A stretch of 64,000 nucleotides of DNA from Longispora fulva (GTDB lineage Bacteria; Actinomycetota; Actinomycetes; Mycobacteriales; Micromonosporaceae). The stretch lies in the NCBI RefSeq assembly GCF_015751905.1, contig NZ_JADOUF010000001.1, forward strand, positions 496,001 to 560,000. The letters run 5' to 3'. Both the position numbers and the translations under genes were made by a program. The notes below the pieces were generated by a model. That model had not been told where the DNA came from. It saw only the letters and a list, made by a program, of their open reading frames with translations, and did not search any database. Shown piece by piece: positions 16,653 through 23,912 of the stretch. Within the stretch, counting starts at the first letter, position 1. Every line of letters starts with the position of its first letter.

Positions 16653-19187
16653 ATGCTGGGCACGCGACAGGGCACCGATCCGCTCGCCGGGGTGCTGCTG
16701 CGCCGGTTCGGGCTCCTCGCGCCCGGCCTGTTGCCGGGGGTCGCGAAGGTCAAGCCGAAGAAGCAGCAGGTCAGCGTGTCCGACGGCCTGGTGGCGCTCG
16801 AGGCCGACGTGCTCGCCCGGGGCTTCCTGCTCAGCGCCGATCTGCGGACCCACCTCGCCTCGCTGCCCGCCGACCGGCTCGCCGGCCTGGGCCTTGCCCT
16901 GCTGTCCGAACTGGACACCATCGTCGGCGGGCACGTGCCGCACGTGCCGCTGTTCCGGTCCTTCCCGAAGGAGATCCCGGAGCACACCTTCGGCCTGTAC
17001 GTCGACCGGGTGTTCGCCCTGTTGGCCCAGGAGCCGGCCCAGCCGTGCGTGCTGTGCGGCACGACCGACGTGGTGTCCCCGGTCGCGCCGTGCGCGCACC
17101 TGGTCTGCGGCCGCTGCTTCGACCTGGACGTCTACGCGGGCTGCCCCATCTGCCACGGCCGGATCGACCCGTGCGGGGTGCTGCCCGAGCCGGTCGGGCC
17201 GCGTGCGGTCGGCCCGCTGCCGCGCCGGGCCCGGGTGCTGTACCGCTGCGAGGGGCTGGACCGCACCGTGTACCAGGCCGTCGCGACCCTGCTGGCCCGG
17301 CGCACCCCGCTGTCGGGCGCCGAACGCGCCGACCTCCAGGTGCTGCTCGACCGGATCGGGCCCGGTCTGACCGAGTGGCTGCCCGCGTCGATTCCGGTCC
17401 GGGAGACCCGGGCGCTCGTCCTGGCCCGGCTGACCGCCGAGCCGGGTTTCGCGGAGCTGGTGCGGCGGCACACCGACACGGCCACCGACCTGCTGCGCCT
17501 GCTGTGGGTGTGGCACGGCGGCGACCCCGGCCTGACCACCCCGCCGCCGCGCCGCCGGTCCGTGCCCCGCGCGCTCCGGCGGGCCGTCCTCGCCCGGCTC
17601 GACGCGCTGCCGGTCTCGGCCCTGGTCGAGGACCTGCACCGGCACCGGGGCGGCTGGCTGCGGATCGCCGAGAACCTGCACCCGTTCGAACACCTCCGGC
17701 GGTACCCGGTGGCGGCCGTCGCGTTCGCCGCGCTCCGCGGCTCCGAGGTCACCCCGGAGCTGGCGGCCACGGCCGGCCGTTACCCCGACACGTTCCAGAT
17801 CACCGACGGCCGGCTGCGCACCCGCCGCCCCGCCAGGCTGGTCGAGGACGCGCTGCGCGCCGGCCGGTCGGCCGAGGCGCTGGCCGCCGTGCGCGGCCGT
17901 CCCGGTGAGCTGTTCCGCCGGCTGGTCGCCCTGGCCGCCCGCGGCGACGCGCCGAACGACCTGGTCGAGGCCGCGATCGACACCGCCCCGGCCGTCTCGC
18001 CCGGGGTGCTCGTCGCCGCGCTCGGGGCGCTGCGGGCGGCGACGTGGCCGGCCGGCACCCGACTGTATTTCCCGAAGGGCGGCACCGCGCGACTGTGGAC
18101 GGAGCCCGACCACCGGCCCCGGCTGCCCGCCGACCTCGGCGGCGACCTCGAACAGGTCGTCGTCGCCGAGCTGCTGGACCGCGCGGCCCGGCTGTCCCGG
18201 GTGCCCGTGGCCGTCCTGGACGCCGGGCTGGCCGACCTGCCGGCGCCGTTCGCGGAGCGTACCGCCGCCGCGAGCCTGGTCGCGCTGCCGCGCGGCAGCA
18301 GCCAGCCGCTCCCCGACGCCCGGACGCTGCGCCTGTTCCTGCACTGGACCGAGCCCGCCGGCACCCGCGTCGACCTGGACCTGTCGGTGGCGATGTACGA
18401 CGCCGACGGTGGGTTCCAGGGTTGGTGCGACTACACCCGGCTGCGGCTCGGCGGCCGGGCGGCGGTGCACTCCGGCGACCTCACCTCGGCGCCGGCCCCG
18501 CTGGGCGCGAGCGAGTTCGTCGACCTGGACCTGCCCATGCTCCGCAAGCGCGGCGTCCGGTACGTCACGATGATCGTGTTCAGCTACAACGACGTGCCGT
18601 TCGAGGCGATGACCGACGCGTTCGCCGGGCTGATGGCCGAGCCCGACTCCGCCACGTTCGACCCGCGCGCCGTGGAGCACCGCTTCGACCTGACCGGCAA
18701 CGCGAAGGTCGCCACCCCGCTGATCCTGGACCTGGGCGCCGAGACGATCCGCTGGGTCGACGCCACCCTCGGCGCGCGCGGCTCCGGCCACTCGATCGCC
18801 GGCTACTCCCGCAGCCTGGGCCTGCTGACCGCCGCCGTGGACCGGTACTTCGCCGCCGGCCGCCGGGTCAGCATGTGGGAGCTGGCCTGCCTGCACGCCG
18901 CCGCCCGCGCGGACCGGATCGTGGTCCGCCACCCCGACGACCGGCGGACCGGGTATGTCCGGGGCGCGGCCGAGCCGGTGGTGGTGTTCCTCGACCGGGT
19001 CCGGCTGCTCGGCCCCGCCGACGAGCCGGGGGATCCGGCGGAGGCGGGCTTCGCGGCCCTGGTGCGCGGCGATGTTGGGCTGGCGGCGGGAGCCGAGTGC
19101 TACGCGGTGTACCCGGGGGATCTCGACCCGGCCCGGGTCACCGTCCTGACCGGGGCCGACCTGCTGGCCGCCCTGGCCCCGCAGTAG
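16653..19187 (+). CDS. RING-finger and TerD-like domain protein (MXAN_6230/SCO0854-type)
   Basis: An 844-residue cytosolic protein. Residues 132-167 form a complete C3HC4 RING pattern (Cys132, 135, 147, His149, Cys152, 155, 164, 167), which binds two zinc ions in eukaryotic ubiquitin ligases. The middle is helical. Residues about 555-790 resemble the TerD tellurite-resistance/stress domain (LRLFLHWTEPAGTRVDLDLS, then FSYNDVPFEAMTDAFAGLM). This combination matches the named MXAN_6230/SCO0854 family of unknown function. The ATG has no ideal ribosome site. It stands alone. The bacterial RING might ligate, bind or scaffold proteins; no ubiquitin-like partner is visible nearby. Confidence 0.85.
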   Translation: MLGTRQGTDPLAGVLLRRFGLLAPGLLPGVAKVKPKKQQVSVSDGLVALEADVLARGFLLSADLRTHLASLPADRLAGLGLALLSELDTIVGGHVPHVPLFRSFPKEIPEHTFGLYVDRVFALLAQEPAQPCVLCGTTDVVSPVAPCAHLVCGRCFDLDVYAGCPICHGRIDPCGVLPEPVGPRAVGPLPRRARVLYRCEGLDRTVYQAVATLLARRTPLSGAERADLQVLLDRIGPGLTEWLPASIPVRETRALVLARLTAEPGFAELVRRHTDTATDLLRLLWVWHGGDPGLTTPPPRRRSVPRALRRAVLARLDALPVSALVEDLHRHRGGWLRIAENLHPFEHLRRYPVAAVAFAALRGSEVTPELAATAGRYPDTFQITDGRLRTRRPARLVEDALRAGRSAEALAAVRGRPGELFRRLVALAARGDAPNDLVEAAIDTAPAVSPGVLVAALGALRAATWPAGTRLYFPKGGTARLWTEPDHRPRLPADLGGDLEQVVVAELLDRAARLSRVPVAVLDAGLADLPAPFAERTAAASLVALPRGSSQPLPDARTLRLFLHWTEPAGTRVDLDLSVAMYDADGGFQGWCDYTRLRLGGRAAVHSGDLTSAPAPLGASEFVDLDLPMLRKRGVRYVTMIVFSYNDVPFEAMTDAFAGLMAEPDSATFDPRAVEHRFDLTGNAKVATPLILDLGAETIRWVDATLGARGSGHSIAGYSRSLGLLTAAVDRYFAAGRRVSMWELACLHAAARADRIVVRHPDDRRTGYVRGAAEPVVVFLDRVRLLGPADEPGDPAEAGFAALVRGDVGLAAGAECYAVYPGDLDPARVTVLTGADLLAALAPQ

Positions 19188-19439
19188 CCGGCGGTCCCGG
19201 CCACCGCCAGGGACCCTGCGGCGTGGCCGGGTGAGGGCCGGTGGTTCCGCGCGCTCGGCGCGGCGTCGGCCCTGGCGATCGCCGCCGGGATCTTCCCCGC
19301 CGCCCACCTGGTGAACTTCGCCGGGTACATCGGGTGGAGCGGGTGGATGCTCCTCCTCGCCTCGCGGCTGTCCCGCCCGACCACGGCCCTCGGCGCCGGC
19401 CGGAAAATGTCGGTGGTGCCGGTTACGGTGGGGCCATGA
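19188..19439 (+). pseudogene. Possible membrane-protein remnant
   Basis: Directly after the stop of the RING gene, the same frame stays open for 83 codons with a hydrophobic pattern (WFRALGAASALAIAAGIF, then WSGWMLLLASRLSR) like the end of an integral membrane protein of the DUF4386/DUF998 kind. No start codon or ribosome site precedes it. It ends in an ATGA overlap with the next gene. It reads as the 3' end of a deleted gene, but chance hydrophobic translation cannot be excluded. Confidence 0.4.
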
Positions 19440-19996
19440 CCGAGGACGACCGCCCGTGGGAGCCGCCGCTCGCCGGCACCGAGACCGAACACCTGACCGG
19501 CGCGCTCGACCGGTTGCGCGCGACATTCCGGTGGAAGACCGACGACCTTGACGCGACCGGCCTGCGCACCAGTCTCGGCGTCTCCACCCTGACGCTCGGC
19601 GGGCTGCTCAAGCACCTCGCCGCGCAGGAGGACTACCTCTTCACCGTCAAGTTGAGCGGTGCGCCGATCGGCGCACCGTGGGACGCGTTCGGCTGGGACG
19701 GGTCCGACGACTGGGAGTTCACCTCGGCGGCCGAGGACGAGCCGGCGGTGCTGTACGGGCTGTGGGACGACGCCGTCGAGCGGTCCCGCGCCCGGCTCGG
19801 CGCGGCCCTGGCCGACGGCGGGCTCGACCAGCTCGTGCATGCCGGCGGGGGCAGGGCCAGCCTGCGTCGACTGGTGTGCGACCTGATCGAGGAGTATGGC
19901 CGGCACACTGGGCACGCGGACCTGATCCGCGAGGCGGTGGACGGCAGGACGGGTGAGGACCCGCCGGCCGGCTGGAGGCCGTCGACCGGCCGGTGA
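19436..19996 (+). CDS. DinB/DUF664 family protein
   Basis: A 186-residue four-helix DinB-type protein. Helix motifs include LLKHLAAQEDYLF (residues about 60-72) and the metal-site segment YGRHTGHADLIREAVDG near the C-terminus, standard for the DUF664 branch. Members often use bacillithiol or mycothiol as a cofactor in thiol transfer, but most are uncharacterised. ATG 19436 follows GTGGGG. A second DinB protein follows 42 bases later on the same strand; the two share the helix order and the HAGH/HTGH motif, so they are probably an old duplication. Confidence 0.85.
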   Translation: MTEDDRPWEPPLAGTETEHLTGALDRLRATFRWKTDDLDATGLRTSLGVSTLTLGGLLKHLAAQEDYLFTVKLSGAPIGAPWDAFGWDGSDDWEFTSAAEDEPAVLYGLWDDAVERSRARLGAALADGGLDQLVHAGGGRASLRRLVCDLIEEYGRHTGHADLIREAVDGRTGEDPPAGWRPSTGR

Positions 19997-20038
19997 CGGG
20001 GTTGAGCGCAGCCGTCCACGGTGGCAGGCTCGGACCCC

Positions 20039-20629
20039 ATGATGGATGCCTTCGCGAAGGAGTATCTGCACGGCGACCTGCGGGGGATACGCGAGGCGCT
20101 GGTGTGGAAGCTCGACGGGCTCGGCGAGTACGACGTCCGCCGGCCATTGACCCGGACGGGCACGAACCTGCTCGGCCTGGTCAAACACCTGTCGCTGACC
20201 GAGTCCCGGTATTTCGGCGAGGTCTTCGGCCGGCCGTTCCCCGCGCCGCTGCCCCGGTGGGACGATCCCGCCGCGCGCGGCGTCGACATGTGGGCGACCG
20301 AATGGGAGACGCGCGAGGAGATCGTCGACCGCTACCGTCGGGTGTGGGAGCACTCCGACGCGACCATCGACGCGTTGACGATCGACGCTCCGGGCTTCGT
20401 GCCGTGGTGGCCCCGCCCGGACGTGAAACTGTTCAACATCCTGGTCCACGTCCTGGCCGAGACCAGTCGGCACGCCGGTCACGCCGACATCCTCCGTGAA
20501 CAGCTCGACGGCTCGACCGGGACGGCGGCGCACCGGGCGGCGAACGACGACGAGGCGCACTGGGAGGCCCGTCGCGCCGAGGTCGAGCGGGCGGCCCGGG
20601 CTGCGGCCACCGGGTCGGAGCCCGGCTAG
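20039..20629 (+). CDS. DinB/DUF664 family protein, second copy
   Basis: A 196-residue DinB-like protein. KHLSLTESRYFGEVFG (about residue 45) and ETSRHAGHADILREQLDG (about 145) match the conserved histidine helices of DUF664. Two consecutive ATGs open it (20039, 20042); no strong ribosome site. It follows the first DinB gene closely and probably shares its transcript. A charged Ala/Arg-rich tail (residues 165-196) is absent from the first copy. Function unknown; thiol-dependent transferase activity is the family guess. Confidence 0.85.
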   Translation: MMDAFAKEYLHGDLRGIREALVWKLDGLGEYDVRRPLTRTGTNLLGLVKHLSLTESRYFGEVFGRPFPAPLPRWDDPAARGVDMWATEWETREEIVDRYRRVWEHSDATIDALTIDAPGFVPWWPRPDVKLFNILVHVLAETSRHAGHADILREQLDGSTGTAAHRAANDDEAHWEARRAEVERAARAAATGSEPG

Positions 20630-20712
20630 GGACGTCTTTCGCCCAGCGTGTCGCGGAATGGTCCAGAGGCGGGTGTCGCGCCAGAGGTACTGCCGTCGTT
20701 CGGGATGGTCGT

Positions 20713-21968
20713 ATGATCATGTCCGTGAAGGCTGACAGCGGCCGGAGGTATCGGGCGTATCCCACCGATGAGCAGGCCGCTCGTCTGACGTCGTGGGGGC
20801 ACACCTGTCGGTGGCTGTACAACGTGGCTCTGGAGCAGCGCCGGTTCGCGTGGGCGCAGCGTCGGGTGTCGTTCGGCACGACCCGCCAGTGCGCGGAACT
20901 GACGGCGGCGCGTCGGGAGTTGGACTGGGTCGCTGACCTGCCCGCCCAGGCCGGGCAGCAGGTGTTGCGGCACCTGGACCAGTCCTATCGCAACTGGTGG
21001 AATCCGGCCCATCCCGCCGGGGCTCCTGTCCGCAAGCGGCGAGGTTCGCGCCTGGCGGTGCCTTTGCCGGGGCAGGCCGTGACCGTGCGGCGGCTCAACC
21101 GTCGTTGGGGACAGGTCACCGTGCCCAAGCTGGGGGCGGTGAAGTTCCGCTGGACCCGCCCGCTCGGCGGGACGGTCCGCAACCTGGTGTTGTCGTCCGA
21201 CGGCCGGGACTGGCATGTGGCCTTCGGCGTCGCCACCGGCCAGCCAGACACCCCCACCCACCCTCACTCGGGTCGGGTGGTCGGCCTGGACCGAGGGGTG
21301 ATCGTGGCGGTCGCCACGTCCGATGGTGACCTGCATGACCGGGCCAGCCTCACCCCGGGCGAGGCACGGCGCATGACGGCCCTCGCGCGGCGGGCGGGGC
21401 GGCAGGAACACCACCGGCGTGAGAGCAAGGCGAAACGTCGGGGCGGGCCAGGTCCGTGCGCGCCCAGATGAACAAGCTGTGGGCGAAGGTCCGTGACAGG
21501 CGAACTGATTTCGCCCACCAGGTCGCCCACCGGCTCGCCGATACGTACGGCCAGGTCGTGATCGAAGACCTGCGCATCATCAACATGACCGCCTCAGCGG
21601 CCGGCACCATCGACGCCCCGGGCCGGCGGGTACGGCAGAAAGCGGGCCTGAACCGGGCCATCCTCGACAAGGGCTGGCACGGTCTGGAACTCGCCCTGAA
21701 CAACCAGGCCCGCAAGACCGGCATGACCGTCATCAAAGTCAACCCGGCGTACACGTCACAGCAGTGCTCGACCTGCAAGCACACTGATCGCGACAACCGC
21801 GAAAGCCAAGCGGTGTTCCGGTGCGTGGCCTGCGGACACACCTGCAACGCCGACGTGAATGCCGCCCGCAACATCCGAGACCGAGCACACCTAACCGCCG
21901 GACAGGCCGGGATCGGGCGCATCAGCCACCACACACCGGTGCCGCGCCAACCACCAGACCGGGCCTAA
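20713..21968 (+). pseudogene. tnpB: Lone TnpB (IS605 OrfB-type) with frameshift
   Basis: An RNA-guided-nuclease-type TnpB split by one frame change. The first part (20713-21471) holds the N-terminal REC-like region and the first RuvC aspartate (GLDRGVIVAVAT). The second (open from 21423, ending 21968) holds the glutamate (VVIEDLRI), a CSTC/CVAC zinc ribbon, and the last aspartate (ADVNAARN). A single-base loss between 21423 and 21456 joins them; joined length would be about 418 residues, normal for TnpB. All catalytic residues survive, so the break looks recent, or it reflects frameshifting or sequencing error. No TnpA is present. Confidence 0.85.
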
Positions 21969-22012
21969 ACGCCCGGCAGAACCGCCCCCCACCAGCGGGC
22001 GAGGATGTCAAG
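21959..22012 (+). ncRNA. Probable right end and omega-RNA 3' part of the TnpB element
   Basis: CCGGGC-CTAAAC-GCCCGG forms a hairpin across the tnpB stop codon. A second short stem (GCCC with GGGC) follows, then GAGGATGTCA, which resembles right-end termini of actinomycete TnpB elements. In TnpB systems the guide-bearing RNA scaffold overlaps the gene's 3' end and stops here, with the guide read from the flank. Boundary and RNA are inferred. Confidence 0.45.
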
Positions 22013-22050
22013 ATACCGCCTACACAGTGTTCGCGAAGGAGGACAGCGAC

Positions 22051-22734
22051 GTGCCCGACAGCATCTGGCTGCGGCCCGAGCGTGCGGTACGCGGGCCGGT
22101 GCCGGAACACAGCCGCGAGGAGATCGCCGGGATCGGCATCGGCATCGCCGACGCGCGCGGTCTGCCCGCTGTCACCATGCGGGCTGTCGCCGGCGCGCTC
22201 GGCTCCGGCCCGGCCTCGCTGTACCGGTACGTCGTCTCCCGCGACGAGCTGCTCGAACTCATGGTCAACGAGGTGCACGGCGAGCTGGACTACTCGCGGC
22301 TCGGTTCCGGCGACTGGCTCGCCGACCTGCTGGTGCTCGCGCACGAGAGCCGCGCCGGGTACCTGCGCCACCCGTGGATGATCGAGCTGGCCGCGAGCCG
22401 GATGGCGGTGGGTCCGCACGCCATGGACTATCTCGAACACGCCCTGGCCGCGATGTCGACCCTGAAGGTGGACGCCGTCACCCAGTTGGAGACGGTCGGG
22501 CTGCTCGGCGGGTTGGTGCTCATGTTGACCCGCGCGGAGTTGGGCGACCAGCAGTCGCCGGAGGTCCAGCACGCCCGGGCGGCCTATGTGGGCGCGGTCG
22601 CCGCCGAGGGGCGGCATCCGCACCTCGCGGCGGTGGTCGTCGCTGCGGCGTCCGGACCGGTCGCGCCGGCCGAGCCGCTCTTCGACCGGGTGATCACCCG
22701 CATGTTGACGGGGTTGCTCCGCGCGGAGGGCTAG
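22051..22734 (+). CDS. TetR-family regulator
   Basis: A 227-residue TetR protein. The helix-turn-helix is at residues about 45-70 (AVAGALGSGPASLYRYVVSRDELL), and the C-terminal ligand domain is helical with LVLAHESRAGYLRHPWMIEL typical of the TetR_C-type subgroup near antibiotic exporters. GTG 22051 has AAGGAGG eight bases upstream. It starts just after the TnpB element's right end and lies upstream of an ABC exporter, with an inverted repeat between them that could be its operator. Confidence 0.88.
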   Translation: MPDSIWLRPERAVRGPVPEHSREEIAGIGIGIADARGLPAVTMRAVAGALGSGPASLYRYVVSRDELLELMVNEVHGELDYSRLGSGDWLADLLVLAHESRAGYLRHPWMIELAASRMAVGPHAMDYLEHALAAMSTLKVDAVTQLETVGLLGGLVLMLTRAELGDQQSPEVQHARAAYVGAVAAEGRHPHLAAVVVAAASGPVAPAEPLFDRVITRMLTGLLRAEG

Positions 22735-23150
22735 GGTCGCGGTCATCGGCCTCGCGGTCACCGCCCGCCTGGTCAGCGGCAGTCCTGGAACGGCGGCGCG
22801 ACACCGTTCGCCGCAGCCGGCGAGCATCCCGACGGGCGTTCGTGGGGCGCGATCCACGGACCTGACTCGCCGCAGACGTCGACGGCGAGCGATAACTCCT
22901 TTGCGGACGGTGCGCGATCTGACGTAACCTCGCTACTGCGAACGTTGATCGCAGCAAACGGGGGTTCTTCGACGAGCGAACCGGGGCGATCATCCGCGAG
23001 AACGGGAGACGTGGACACACGACCGGCCGATTCCGGCCGGGGTGCTGTCCGCCCTCGGGGATGCGTCCCTCGCCGGAGGGCCGCGGCGCCGTTCGCAGCT
23101 CTCGCACCCGGCCGCAGCGGCCGGTGCGTACGGAGGGAGGAGAGTCAGCG
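22735..23150. other. Upstream region of the ABC exporter
   Basis: About 415 bases without a gene. It should hold the promoter of the ABC operon. The one notable element is a 19-bp inverted repeat at 22936-22954. No coding frame or remnant is convincing. Confidence 0.5.
22936..22954. promoter_or_regulatory. Inverted repeat, possible TetR operator
   Basis: CTGCGA and TCGCAG are exact inverted arms around a 7-base spacer, about 200 bases upstream of the ABC genes. The TetR regulator encoded just upstream is the likely binder, by position only. Confidence 0.4.
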
Positions 23151-23912
23151 ATGACTTCAGTGGTTAGGTCGGTCGCGGCGCGTGCGTCCGATGTGTGGAA
23201 GGTGTACGGGCAGGGCGAGGCGCAGGTGATCGCGTTGCGGGGCATCAACGTGGAGCTGGCGCAGGGGCAGTTCACGGCGATCATGGGTCCGTCGGGGTCG
23301 GGTAAGTCGACGTTGATGCACTGTCTGGCGGGTTTGGACACGGTGACCCGTGGTGATCTGTTCGTGGGTGACACCCAGGTCAACAAGCTGTCGGACAGTG
23401 GGTTGACGAAGTTGCGCCGGGACAAGATCGGTTTCATCTTCCAGCAGTTCAACCTGCTGCCCACCCTGACGGCGGAGGAGAACATTCTGCTGCCGTTGTC
23501 GATCGCCGGCCGTAAACCCGATCAGGTCTGGTACGACACGGTCATCAAGACCGTCGGGCTCGAGGACCGCCTCAAGCACAAGCCCACCGAACTGTCGGGC
23601 GGTCAGCAGCAGCGCGTGGCGTGCGCCCGCGCCCTCGTCTCCCGCCCCGATGTGATCTTCGCCGACGAGCCGACCGGTAACCTCGACTCACGCTCGGGTG
23701 CTGAGGTCCTCAACTTCCTGCGCAACTCCGTGCGCGACTTCGGCCAGACCATCGTCATGGTCACCCACGACCCCACCGCCGCCTCCTACGCCGACCGGGT
23801 CATCTTCCTCGCCGACGGCCAGATCGTCGACGAACTCCTCGAACCCACCGTCGACCAGGTCCACGACAAACTCAAGAGCCTGGACCCCCACGCCCACAGC
23901 GGTGACGTCTGA
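23151..23912 (+). CDS. ABC exporter ATPase, MacB/LolD type
   Basis: A 253-residue ATP-binding subunit. Walker A is GPSGSGKST (residues 46-54), Q-loop [10 protein letters not shown], signature LSGGQQQR, Walker [13 protein letters not shown] and the switch histidine VTHD, the pattern of the MacB/LolD subgroup that pairs with FtsX-fold permeases and acts by mechanotransmission, not by moving substrate through the membrane core. The ATG is 9 bases after GGAGGAGAG, a strong ribosome site. The stop overlaps the start of the permease gene by one base. Confidence 0.93.
   Translation: MTSVVRSVAARASDVWKVYGQGEAQVIALRGINVELAQGQFTAIMGPSGSGKSTLMHCLAGLDTVTRGDLFVGDTQVNKLSDSGLTKLRRDKIGFIFQQFNLLPTLTAEENILLPLSIAGRKPDQVWYDTVIKTVGLEDRLKHKPTELSGGQQQRVACARALVSRPDVIFADEPTGNLDSRSGAEVLNFLRNSVRDFGQTIVMVTHDPTAASYADRVIFLADGQIVDELLEPTVDQVHDKLKSLDPHAHSGDV

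Noticed and set aside
16338-19526. Minus-strand open frame of 1062 codons
   Set aside because: Shadow of the RING-TerD gene, whose zinc ligands and domains are intact on the plus strand.
21423-21471. Programmed frameshift in tnpB
   Set aside because: No typical slippery heptamer followed by a clear structure was seen, and TnpB genes are not known to use it; a one-base loss is simpler.
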